From positions 744,001 to 808,000 of the forward strand of contig LATX02000211.1 of the NCBI GenBank assembly GCA_001466705.2: a stretch of 64,000 nucleotides of DNA, written 5' to 3'. The notes beneath the pieces are model-generated. The model worked only from the letters and a program-made list of their open reading frames with translations, was not told where the DNA came from and ran no database searches. Shown here piece after piece: positions 11,049 to 21,544 of the stretch. Each line of letters opens with the position of its first letter. The stretch's first letter is position 1. This DNA comes from Moniliophthora roreri (taxonomy: Eukaryota > Basidiomycota > Agaricomycetes > Agaricales > Marasmiaceae). The translations under genes and the position numbers were made by a program.

Positions 11049-12135
11049 CTGAAGTCCTATTTGGTCGTCGCTTCTACTATTTTTCCACTCGTTTTGGGAC
11101 TATCCCAGCGTACAACTGTCCTTGCTAAGCGCAATAATGGCGGAATTGATGGTACGCTGGCATATACTCCTAGTCGACCCTAGCTAATTTCTTAACTATA
11201 GGCGCGACGGTTCTTAACTTTGTCCTAGTTTTGGAGCACATCGAGACTGCTTTCTATTCCGAGGGTCTCTCCAAATTCTCTGAGGCTGATTTCGCTACTG
11301 CAGGATTTAGATCCGACGTGCGAGGTTGGTATCAGCAGATTTTGGCCCATGAACAAGCACATGTAGAAATGATCGGTACGGCAATCTCGCAAAAGCTCCA
11401 GGCCACGCCTGTTTTACCGTGCAACCATTCTTTGTGGGTTCATTCCTGCTTCCGAGTACTTAATCCACAGAAAATTCAAAACACCCCAGCCCCTATAACG
11501 ACACTAAATCATTTGTCGACCTCAGCTATATCTTTGAAACGGTCGGGGCTTCCGCCTACACTGATTCACTCTTGTCAATATCCGACAAGATTTGTACTTT
11601 CTGGGTCTTGCGAATTTGCGGCGCTAACGCGGTAAATTAAGAACTTCTTACGGTTACCGGCGAAATCTTGTCAGTCGAGGACAGGCAGTCTGCTTGGATC
11701 AACTCCGCAAGAGGCCAGAATCCACGGAATAGACGAACTGAGGTATCGTACTTCACCGTAATCCTTATCATTGTTATCAATAATGACACACATCTATTCT
11801 TGGATCCCTCTCGCCATCGGATTCACCAAGAACTACCCGTCGTCTAATCCATCACTGCCAGTCAAAGTTTTCCCCTCATTGTTAATCAAAGGAAACGCTG
11901 TCCCTGGACAAATTGTCCTTCAACAGTACGAACACAAGTGGCGAGCTCTTCCTCGTTCTGTTCATCGCTAATGGACCAAAAACCATCTCCATTTCGGGAG
12001 ACAAGTCTGTCACGCTGCCAGCATTTCAGATGTTTTATCTTTGCTATTGTGAGTACCAGGAAGGATTTCGCGGATCAATCGACCACGGTTGCAATCTTGA
12101 ATATCCCATTCAACGAGAGCTTGACTGTTGCATAG
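11049..12135 (+). pseudogene. Ferritin-like (Rds1-type) secreted protein, decayed
   Basis: The pieces match the fungal ferritin-like domain family (Rds1-like stress proteins). A signal-peptide-like run (KSYLVVASTIFPLVLGLS) is followed by TVLNFVLVLEHIETAFY and HEQAHVEMI, then KSFVDLSYIFETVGASAYTD, TGEILSVEDRQSAWINSA, SSNPSLPVKVFPSL and VAILNIPFNESLTV. Defects: the codon expected to be the start ATG is CTG (11049-11051). The frame shifts between QQYEHK and SGELFLVLF near 11937, and again between KSVTLPA and FIFAIVS near 12030; both gaps are too short for introns. The middle exon also fails to join cleanly around 11600-11650. I therefore call it a pseudogene. Confidence 0.7.
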
Positions 12136-12695
12136 TACCTTCATAGGAATTCCTGGATCGGAGGATTCAAGGAATTTTTTTTTGTCGAGTCTACTGTATC
12201 TTACATGGGTACTGCAAATGACATGTAAAGTGATGCATTCGCCTCCGGGAGGACACTTGAATTTGTGCCTCAGTAATCTCGATAGCATCGGGACCGTGAG
12301 CGGCCCACCCATCAGACTAGATTTGGTGGATACACGTGGGCATCGGGCGAGGTAACTGCTCGTAAGATATTGAGAAAGTCTGGTAGACAAATCAAAGCAT
12401 ACCATTTTCAAGCTCCTGAGAGGCGGTCGAGAAATTGACCGAACGTAGACGCGCGTCAAAGTCGAATTGAACCTCTTGAGTTGGCCATCCAACTGTAATC
12501 CTCAACCTATCTGCAACTGATGGAGATATGCCTGAGAATGAGTGCAAATGGCAGTGTGATCCATGCTGAATTCCAACAAAGAATATACTTTTACAGCTCA
12601 AGTCTTTGTCGACCTGAGTTGATGGCGGCCACGGAGAGAAATAGTACATAATTTGGCGCGCATGACCGACTCGCTCCTTGTTCAACGCGACCACC
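12136..12695. other. Intergenic, no gene recognised
   Basis: A minus-strand frame of 160 codons (12010-12492) overlaps the decayed ferritin-like gene and shows no family motif. Nothing else supported. Confidence 0.4.
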
Positions 12696-14318
12696 ATGAC
12701 ATCCGTTGCACGGCGTGCAGCGCCCACTGTCGACGATCTTCGAGTAAATCTCCTTTTCATGACTACCAGGGATGTGTCTTAAACCAAGCCTATAGGTGAA
12801 GGAGTGTTTCATTTGTCAAGAAGTCGAGCGCTATGACGGTCAATCCGATTTCTTTTGTAGCCCGAGCGAAACTCATGCCATGTCCAGATCCGGGGCACAC
12901 GCCTCAGGACTGGGTTCATCCGTGTCGATGTACACTTATTGCCCACCAATCATGTCTAATGGACTTGATCAAATACTCGTTGAAGACACGACGCAGATCC
13001 ACAACAAAGTGTCCGCAGTGCGGATATCAATACAAGTTTCAACGCAGAGCATCACTCACTATTGTCAATTCATTTTTTCGCGCTGGAGAACGCATAATAA
13101 ATCTTGCAAGTTCCGGGTTTCTTACGGCGTCGGTGGTGGCAGTAGGAGGGGGATTCATCTACTTTGGTGCAACTACGTTGGGGGAACATGCAGCGAGGCT
13201 TATATTTGGAGACGAGTGAGTTGCGCAGTTCCGTCATTTGAGGAGCAATGAAGCTGACACTTTCAGACTGTTCGACTTTCTTCTAACAGATGAACTCGCC
13301 AATTGGCCAGGAATTTCACTCTTCTTCGTACCACTCATTCCCGCACGATTCATGACCCGGACATTCAACAATGTCATCTCCCTCTCTGGAATGTACTTCA
13401 TGTGGCCAAAGGTACCACCTCTACCAGTACAAGAGAGGCTCCTCGAAAACTCTACCAGAATTGATCATACAGTCCCTGCCTACCAACCACATAAATCGTC
13501 CTGGCCACCTCGGCTCACGCAATTTGGTGGCATTGTCACGGTCACAAGCATAGTTTATACCATGATATTCAACAGACTTACAAGATGGGTTCTCGACCTC
13601 CGGCCTCCCGAACGCCCAGGACGCCCAGCTCGACCTCGCCGTCGGGCGCGTCGGCGTTTAACCCAAAACTGGGATGTGAATCTAGGCATAGGAGATGCAG
13701 ACGAAGATCAACGTCGACAACCACCACCGCGTCCGGCACCAGCTCCAGAAGCTGAAGAAGATGACGATGACGACGACCCACGTATCGCACGTTTGGAAGG
13801 CGCCACTGGGTCCAGACATAGTAAAATATTCACTGGGCTATTCATTCCTCTCATTGCGAAGGGTATAGGTCATTTATTATACTTAACGTCAATGCATTAC
13901 GCCCCTTTGCGGTATATCCTAGGCATACGTTCTCCAGATTTCCCAGGAAGTTCACCACCGAAGCTTGTTCCCGAGTTTACCAGCAGTGTTCATCGAACTT
14001 GGTATTGGCAATGGTTCACAGAGGAGACTATTGATCATATGGATCCCGTTTGGTTTGTATCTTTCGCTCGACGCTACTGTATGTTCTGATCGTTCCTCAG
14101 GATTCGAAATACCATCGGTCTTGGAATCTGGGTAGTCGTAAGTCAGAAACTTGAATTACCGCATCCAAGCGTATTAATGTTCAGTTTAGGGTCGGGATTG
14201 CTTACACCTATTCCATCTTTGGCTCGCAAAAAAGGAGTTGGCCAGCCGGAGGTTGAAGAACAGAGATTTTGCAGGTATTGATACCACACAGCTAGACCTG
14301 TTACCCAGGTCGACGTAA
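12696..14318 (+). CDS. RING-CH (MARCH-type) membrane E3 ubiquitin ligase, six exons
   Basis: Exons 12696-12743, 12796-12838, 12888-13215, 13267-14052, 14101-14137 and 14190-14318 join in frame to 456 residues; introns are 48-52 nt. The ATG sits in a strong context (CCACCATG). Near the N-terminus is a RING-CH finger: CFICQE, then WVHPCRCTLIAHQSC, then CPQC. Hydrophobic segments follow (FLTASVVAVGGGFIYFGATT; GISLFFVPLIPARF; GGIVTVTSIVYTMIF; KIFTGLFIPLIAKGIGHLLYL). A Pro/Arg-rich and acidic loop (RPARPRRRARRR, EAEEDDDDDD) at about residues 255-315 separates them. The tail DPVWIRNTIGLGIWVV..LAKKELASRRLKNRDFAG matches fungal relatives as I recall them. It probably ubiquitinates proteins at an internal membrane; the substrate is unknown. 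Confidence 0.88.
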
Positions 14319-14489
14319 TGAGTTCGCAATTCAAGTACCTTACTTTGTATTGAACGCCGTGTAGCATGCTCATCCATCTCATCCGCAGCGATATCTGTAC
14401 CATTCAATGACTACATATAATATTAATTATGAGTGACCGGTGGGATACAAAAAGACGTATACAAATGTGTCTAGCGACATAAACGGAGA

Positions 14490-15716
14490 TTAGGGTAGCT
14501 GAACGCGTAACAGCCGTAATTGTTTCTGTATCGATGATTCTGGGGCTTTGAGTTTGCGACGAGAGCCCTTTTGTGTGTCATGGTTTGTAGGGGTACCTTT
14601 GAACTGCGCCTCATCGTACTCGTAGGCCGCTGAGAAGGTAGAGGATGGTTTTCTCGGAGATCTTCTGCTTGGTAACGACTTTTCTAACTTTCTCCTCTTC
14701 GTTGACCGTTTTTTCTCCTCCTCCTCGGCACTCGAAGCCGCAGAACTCTCGGAGACCTCTTTAACCTCTCCCGCCGACTTTCTCTTCTTCGGCCGTTTCT
14801 TGCCCTCTGCTACTGTAACTGGAACTGAGGTGCTCCCTGCAACTTTCGTAATACCCTCACCCGCACTATCCTCTCCTTTTTCTTCCTTCTCGTTCCCCGA
14901 TACCACATCGCTCCCGTCGTCCGCCATCAGAGTGAGAGCACGTCTTGGTCGACTAAACGCGTTTGTGAATGTGAACTGGCCATCAAGCTTCGACGCCTCC
15001 GATCGAGCAGCACCCGGAATGAGGGGTGTCTTGTAAAGATCCAACTCGTGTAAAAGATCCTTCTCCTTACAATCGCACCCCGAAATCAAACACTTCCGTG
15101 GTCGATATGGGGCTATATGGGTACTGTCAGGGAGGGGGGTGGGTGACAAAGATGAGGGTTTAGGTTTTGATAATGGTTCCCGAATAAACGTGGGACGAGA
15201 TTGGAGTAGCTTTAGTGAAGGGGGATATGACCCATCACGTTGTCGGGTGAGGAGTAATGACTGAGCGGAGAGGGGAGGCAATGAACCAGCGCGACGCTCT
15301 GGTACACCTGGATAACCATCTCCTGCGGAGAGGCGCCGTGGTATGATGATGACTCTTTGGACGGTGTCACTGTCTGATGATGAAGGTGACCGACTGGATG
15401 GTACTGAAGCGGAGGAAGTTGAGGTTTCTCGACTGGAAGACGAGCTGGGTTGCTCGGAGGATGTGCTTTCGCTAGTCATTGGTAATTGTGCCAATGTTGA
15501 GGATATTCGGTCAATCCGTGTACGTTTGGGCGGTGCTGCGGTATCATCAGGTGCTGACTGGAGGCGCCTACGCTTTCCAGAGGAGTTTCTATACTTTTCG
15601 GGTGTCGATTCGGCGAATAAATGTGGAAAGGTGAATGTGAAGAAGCTTTTGAGATTTCCAATGAAAGACGTGTTGCTATCGGCCATACTGCGGAGTGAAT
15701 GGTTCAAGGTAGACAT
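14490..15716 (-). CDS. Basic, Ser-rich nuclear-looking protein of unknown function
   Basis: An intronless frame of 408 residues, with a second ATG at residue 11. It is strongly Ser/Pro/Lys/Arg-rich, with several clusters that look like nuclear localisation signals (GKRRRLQ, KRPKKRKS, KRSTKRRKLEK). A conserved-looking core reads KCLISGCDCKEKDLLHELDLYKTPLIPGA and might bind a metal (CxxxCxC). Acidic and Lys-rich tracts lie in the C-terminal half. The rest is probably disordered. I do not recognise the family. A TATA-like element lies about 115 nt upstream on the same strand. Confidence 0.75.
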   Translation of the reverse strand: MSTLNHSLRSMADSNTSFIGNLKSFFTFTFPHLFAESTPEKYRNSSGKRRRLQSAPDDTAAPPKRTRIDRISSTLAQLPMTSESTSSEQPSSSSSRETSTSSASVPSSRSPSSSDSDTVQRVIIIPRRLSAGDGYPGVPERRAGSLPPLSAQSLLLTRQRDGSYPPSLKLLQSRPTFIREPLSKPKPSSLSPTPLPDSTHIAPYRPRKCLISGCDCKEKDLLHELDLYKTPLIPGAARSEASKLDGQFTFTNAFSRPRRALTLMADDGSDVVSGNEKEEKGEDSAGEGITKVAGSTSVPVTVAEGKKRPKKRKSAGEVKEVSESSAASSAEEEEKKRSTKRRKLEKSLPSRRSPRKPSSTFSAAYEYDEAQFKGTPTNHDTQKGSRRKLKAPESSIQKQLRLLRVQLP

Positions 15717-15828
15717 CGTTGCTACGCTGAGTTTCGAATAATGGCGGGCACGAGGCGCGGGAAGACACCCAATAGAATTTGATCGTGGGTATGGGGAAGA
15801 TGGGGCGAGAAGTCAGCTACCTCATTGC

Positions 15829-15836
15829 TTTTATAG
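15829..15836 (-). promoter_or_regulatory. TATA-like element upstream of the Ser-rich protein gene
   Basis: The minus strand reads CGCTATAAAAGC about 115 nt before the ATG at 15716. The distance allows a 5' UTR of about 80 nt. Confidence 0.45.
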
Positions 15837-16776
15837 CGTGTCGGCAAAACAACAGCAGTGTCTTGATGTGGCTTTTGATGTTGATACAATTGGAGAAAGT
15901 GACATTATGTCCGCTTCTTGTCCGCATTTGGCCTGTTCATGGCACAATACAGATCCAAGGTCGAGGTTGCATAGCAACAGAGTGCAACGCAGGACTTACA
16001 AGAGCCCACAAGATGGTGAGAATGCAATGTCCGTACACCGCTACTCCTGCTACAATCCATCGCTCAGTTACACATGCCACCGTGTCTGACAGCGATACAC
16101 GAGGCATCGGCCAGTGTTGCAGACAGCACAATACATTTACAGTGACAGCAGGCAGCCCGCACGCCGCTGCTGTAATGATGGTGGAAGCACGGACCAGCTG
16201 ACTGAACTTTCCCGAAACTTGCAGGCGTCGTGGCGTAGCATTCAAATCTTCTCATAGAACTTGAAGGGAACCTATACCTGGCGAGTCGTTTGCTTGAAAA
16301 CTACACGGATGAATTATATGAACGCACCTAGGCCTGCGAAATTCACTTTCTCATCGACTCTGAAGTCATCCAGAAGGTTTCCGGAGAAGGTTTCGGACGT
16401 TCTGAGCAAGCAATTTGAAACTTGAAGCTCGGAAACTTGAAAAGTGCTGCTATTTTCAGTTGTATTGGATTTTTAATACTTCATCGAGCTTGTGAGCTTT
16501 TCTTTTTGCTAGCGGACGAAGCGCAAATATTGTAAAGTGTGGGGAGTAGGTGATTGACGAGGGTTGACCAAGTGAAATACCGAAAAAAGCAATAGATAGA
16601 TACATAGATACCCTGTCTCTGTACTTCCAGAAAGTGCTCCTCGGACTACGGGAACATGCCATGGTTCGTCACTAACAATTTGGCCAAACGTATACGGGAA
16701 TTGGGAGACCTAAGCCATGAAATTGTTAAGAGTGTCGGAAATACTAAGCACTCGCAATTGTGTTAAACCCACAGTG
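15837..16776. other. Intergenic, left border of the AT-rich block
   Basis: No gene recognised. Until about 16650 CpG dinucleotides are common; beyond it they become rare, which marks the border of the repeat block. Confidence 0.5.
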
Positions 16777-17003
16777 TTGGAAACTTGTGGTCAGGCTTTT
16801 ATAGATAACTTTATCCTGAAATCACCTTTTTTTAGCTTAAATGTAACATTTTGAGGGTCCTATAATGGTGCCGATCAACCAAATGATGTACATCATAACC
16901 AAAGAAAGGCAATTTCAGGATAAAGTTATCCATAAAAGCCCAACTACAAATTTCTGACAAGTGTTACAGTGCTTTGTGTGAATTGTAGTATTTTGTTTCA
17001 GTA
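16777..17003 (+). mobile_element. Possible LTR fragment of a Copia-like element with internal inverted repeat
   Basis: The stretch begins TGTTGGAAACTTGTGG and ends TTTTGTTTCA, directly followed by GTATGATATCAGAGTA. That follow-on resembles the tRNA-iMet primer-binding site TGGTATCAGAGC of Copia elements, with a G to A change. Inside lie two arms in inverted orientation, 16794-16822 and 16912-16940, identical at 28 of 29 positions. A hairpin-forming MITE is the main alternative. No second LTR was found nearby. Confidence 0.35.
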
Positions 17004-17093
17004 TGATATCAGAGTAAAATGTAAGTGTGTCAAGTGTTACAAATTTTCACTTTCACTTTCCATTAACACTTGTTCTCTTTTCTTGACACTCAC

Positions 17094-17567
17094 TGTTACA
17101 GTTCTTCCCTACTTAGCACTTATTCCTTTTCTTTGACACCCATCTTATGCTTCCTCTTAACATCTGGATAACTACACTTCCCCTGTTCCCTTTTCAATAT
17201 CTGTGTTACTAATTATTCTTCATTGTTCTATGAACTTTCTTGTATGACTTCATTCTGACTTCATTGTTCTCTCTCTTTCTATCACCTTCTAAATGCTTAT
17301 AAAACATATATTTCTTAGACATTCTATGATGTTCTCTCTGTATAAACAACTAGGTACAACACTTGTATTTAAGTAGGATAACACTGGGTCTAAGCTCCTC
17401 AGCTTGACCTAGTTAAATCAACTTATGTCTAGTCAACAAATGAACCCTCTGAACTTCAGACTTCATCTGAATGAACCCGACACACTCAAACTTGAACCTT
17501 GAAAACTTGGCACTACTATGTCATTGTAGTATTGAGTTGTTGTCATTGCTGCACAAGTAACGTAACA
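17094..17567 (-). mobile_element. Solo LTR (minus orientation), same family as 26129-26656
   Basis: Read on the minus strand this begins TGTTACGTTACTTGTGCAGC and ends GAACTGTAACA. It aligns over its whole length, with many substitutions and small indels, to the plus-strand copy at 26129-26656; shared landmarks are AGTTCAGAG..GTTCATTTGTTG, ACTAGGTCAAGCTGA and CCAGATGT.AA.AGGAAGCATAA. No internal retrotransposon domains flank it, hence solo LTR. Confidence 0.6.
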
Positions 17568-18649
17568 TCAAGAAATTTTGAGGTAAAGAGGCCTGCCATA
17601 TGGAATGGTGAACAGAGTGTCTTACTCTCACATTTTAGCACTCTTTACAGTGACATCATGTCAAAAAAACAATCAGCAATTCCCATTATTTACACAAAGT
17701 GCTGTAATAGCATCAAAGAATAACAGAGGTGCTTTCTGTAACTCTTCTTTCTGCAGTAAAGTAACAGTAACAGCCTAATGTTCAGACAAAGTGATCTTGA
17801 AGATCTGGTACTGAGAGTGTATGTACACTACATAAATACAGTGCCATGGAGGATGCAATGGACTTATACCTTTTCATATCTCCTCTGAATCCATTCATGT
17901 CTGTGTTTGAAACACCTCAACCTACTTATATGTTGCTCAAGTTTATTATACTTTCAGCTCTCATGAAGTTTGTCATCCAGATTCTCTTAACACCTTAGCC
18001 TGGCAAGCCAGCTTTACTTGCACAGGAGATAATTGTTCTGTGCAATAGGAGTAAAGCCTGGTATCTGGGCAAGAGTAGCTGCATAGTCATGATGCCTGAT
18101 GATAACTTCCTGTGGCATAATCTGTTACTGCCAATGGAAGTAATGATTCCCATTGGATTCTCAGGTAGTGTAGATGGTAGAATGATTCTGCCTGGCAGTA
18201 TTCAAGTTTAGCAGAAACTCCAATTGAACTTTAATCTGAAATTGTCTCATACACTGAATACAGTCATTTTTTTTGTACTTCTAACCTCTAATAATGTCCA
18301 ACACTGACCAACTCCCACCAGTGCCAGCTCATACAACCTCAACTTCTTCAATATAAGGAGTTGGTGCAACACCTTCAAGAGCTTGCCTAATTTCATCAAA
18401 ATTAAGGATCTCTCCTCCAGTAATTGATAGTTCAGCTTCAAAACCAGACTCTAACTGGCCATCAGGGTCTGATGGCAATTACAAGTCTGTTTCTGGCATT
18501 GTGGTTTTGTGGAAACTTCTGACAGTAATGAGAGCTAAACACATGCTAAGCAAGCCAAACAAAATGATCTATCGACATCTATCAGACCACAACTTTCCCA
18601 CCCAGTTATACCTTCTGCATAAGGATAAGGTGGCAGATAAAGATGAATC
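17568..18649. other. AT-rich repeat-block DNA without recognised gene
   Basis: CpG-poor sequence with no protein motif I can support. It probably holds the end of the hAT element whose transposase lies to the right. Confidence 0.4.
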
Positions 18650-20861
18650 CTCATAAACTCAGACTTGTAACTGCTCCTCCTCCAGCTTCTTTTCAAGGCT
18701 TCTAAAGGCCACATCAACAGCAGTTTCAGCAGAGGAAACCTGGGGTTCCATAGGGGTTTCAGATGATTCCAAGGGCAGCTCCCAGGTCATGGACTCTTTG
18801 AGGTTCTTGACAATGTCAGAAGTGATGGCAGGTCCTTCCTTGATGTGCATGTGTGCATGCTTACAGTAAGTTGATTTGCCTGTTGCTATTTCCCACTGTG
18901 TGAGCTGATTTGCCAGGTGATTTCTAACTACAGCCAACTTCTTGAAGACTGGTACCAACAGGTTATTGCACTTTGGAGACTGGACACCACCTAAATGTGA
19001 GAAAAGCCATTCAACTTCTGCAGTGTGGGGAACAATTGAATGAATGACAATAGCAAGAGATTTAAGAGAGTGTCCTTTTGATTCAATAGGGAGAGACTTC
19101 CACCATTCACAAGCATTTCCAGTACCACCAGCAAAGGGCTCTTTACATTGGTAGTAGCAGTCTATGTTGTCTGAAAGCTTTATAGCTTTCTTCTATTTTC
19201 AATTCCATTTTTTTGCCAACCCAATTGCAGTCTCCTTGAGATCAGCCAGCTTAAAGCCAGCCTTGTCACAGATAGCTAGCTGACAGCAGAGGGAATGTAA
19301 GGAGAGAGCAAGTTTGTGAATAGGTGTTGCAATTTTGCAGAACTGCCTGTCAGAGACTGTGTGAGCATAATTAAAGAACTTATAATCCTTGCCATCCTTG
19401 CACTTCATTTCTGATAGTGTTCTTGCAACACTTAGCAACTGCAGCATGCAGTCAGCAAGTGTGGCCTGTTGAGATTCACAGTTTCTAATCATATTAACAA
19501 TTGGCTTGACCACCTTCACAACTTGTGAAAGGTAGCTCCAGCACACATTATCAGTGAGAACAGTTGAAATGACCTCCAGTGACACTACAGAGAGGCCATT
19601 CTGAGACTGCCTTGCCTCTGGCTGTAAGCAGATAACACCAAGGGGAGTTCAATGCATAAGAATACTGATTGCAAGAAGTATGATTGCATACTATCTCAAC
19701 TTACAATTCTTCTTTAGACTGTGTGAGACATTGTTCCTTTTAGCCTCCTTCTTAAGCTGATCCACTCAATAGTAAGAGCCATTAAAAAAGGTTACAATAT
19801 GGTTCCTCTTGCTCAAATTTTTCTTGACTGGTGAGAAAGCACATATTTCCCCAACTAGTGTGTTTACTTGGTGAAGGAAACAGGCTAAAGTCTGAAAAAC
19901 ACATATAGTGAGCAGCTAGAAGCATAGTAGCAATGATTAAACATACAATCAGCCAAGGAAACTTCCTCTCAAGTTTCCTCTGGAAAGACTGCATGACAGT
20001 GGAACTATCAGTGCATGCTGCTATAAAGCATTGTGCATCATCAATGCTCTTGTTCTTTATTGCCTGCAATGCAGTCTTAAAAATCTTCTGGGCACTTCCA
20101 CAGTATCCTGTCAAGTTTGCAAGACCAAGGACAAGTGGTAGCTCATCAACCTGAGCTGCTACACTTCCATAAGGAGACCAACAGAGAAGATCATCCTATC
20201 TGTCAATGAGAAATGTTGCAATTCTCTCAAGCTTGACCAGGATGTTGACATCAAGCAAATGAATTGAGCTCACTTCACTATCAAGAAGTGTATGTAACAC
20301 CACATAATGACTTGGACATTCATATGAAGGCCATAATTCATTACAGAAGTCATAGAGGTACTAGTTCTTGGCATTCTTGAATGCAGAGTTCAAGTGAATA
20401 ATATAACTAGGGAAAACCTTGAGATATAACTATTGATAAAGTAAGTTATATACTTACCAAAGGAGTTTAATATCTGCTCTATTTTTCTGAGCCTCCATCA
20501 TGGGGACATTCACAACACCATCTAATGTTCCTTGTGTTGCCCACTTCAACTTCTTTGTTCCTGCACTAATAGAATTGGCAGGCTGGGAACTGTCAGCCTT
20601 TTTAGAGTTTAATGCACCCTGCTTCTTCTCCTCCATGTAGCAGTGAGCATGGGAGTGTGCAGATTGTTTGGCATAAGGACATTCCTCTACCAACACAAGA
20701 TAATGTGCAAGAGCATTGTCACAGTGCTTGATGAATGCACCTTTTGAGTCTGGCTGGTTCCCACAGTATTTTCATCTGAAGTAATGATGCTGAGACTTGT
20801 TTCCAACACCATCTAGCTTGATGAAATGTTGTGTCACAAACTGGTGGTGTTCCTGAGCCAT
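18650..20861 (-). pseudogene. hAT-family transposase remnant
   Basis: Minus-strand pieces appear in transposase order. ATG 20861 starts MAQEHHQFVTQHFIKLDG, then a BED-finger-like region (KYCGNQPDSKGAFIKHCDN..EECPYAKQSAHSHAH), with an in-frame TGA just before KYCGN. DUF659-type text follows at 19782-20114 (CTDSSTVMQSFQRKLERKFPWL). A central region lies at 19199-19585. The C-terminal hAT dimerisation motif HTAEVEWLFSHLGGVQSPKCNN and LVPVFKKLAVVRNHLANQL lie around 18900-19060. The frames are broken by stops and shifts, so no active enzyme is encoded. Ends and target duplication of this element were not found. Confidence 0.7.
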
Positions 20862-21544
20862 TTGAGAGTAAGGTGCACTTTAAAATTTGCTTCAGTCTCT
20901 CAAAATAATCTGATTACTAATAATAATCTGCCAAATACTGCCGAATGATTTTCAATACTGCTATCTATCTGCCACTGCCAACAGCACTATTCCCAGGCTG
21001 ATGTTATTGCTATGCAACATATAAGAGCTAGACATCTGTCTTCCAGCCTTGTATTTACTATTGACTGTTAGGTGACATATTTTGAGAGTGACCAGTGATT
21101 AAAATTAAATAATTTATTCCCTCTGGGTACAGTGTACCTTTGCTAAAAGCTATATTTGGCTCCCTATATATACATAAGAGCACTACTTTCCAAGCCTAAA
21201 ATCAGTTTACAGCATATTTGACCAGCAAAGGGCATTGCATGCCTTTCTCCTTTTCCCTTTCAAGCACAGGTAGCATCAGTCTAGCCAATTCATAACAGAT
21301 TCTATTGCACTATAGCATGAGCAAAAACTCAAAGTTGCTTATGAGCTGGACAATAAATGCTTGAAGCTCCAGGATGCTGATAATATGCTGAGTTAGTGAT
21401 TACTTATTAGAACTCAGAATTCATATCATGCATATGAATTGCCATCCAATACATGATTGTAGGTTACCAGAAAATGTAGCCTCACCAAAGATACTCTTAT
21501 TTCTGCAGGACCTGGTCAGTGAAAGTTCCAGCCAAATACAGCTA
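20862..21544. other. AT-rich repeat-block DNA without recognised gene
   Basis: CpG-poor, no protein motif. CTGCCAAATACTGCCGAAT-like motifs at about 20926-20990 may be subterminal repeats of the neighbouring hAT element. Confidence 0.35.

Noticed and set aside
12010..12492. 160-codon minus-strand frame
   Set aside because: It overlaps the readable end of the ferritin-like pseudogene and shows no family motif.
12839..12860. A 22-nt intron in the RING-CH gene
   Set aside because: Although it keeps the frame, a 49-nt intron at 12839-12887 from the same donor also keeps it and gives the better reading ERYDDPGHTPQDW.
14079..14100. A second 22-nt intron near the 3' end of the RING-CH gene
   Set aside because: A 48-nt intron with an earlier donor (14053-14100) joins DPVW to IRNTIG and fits the family better.
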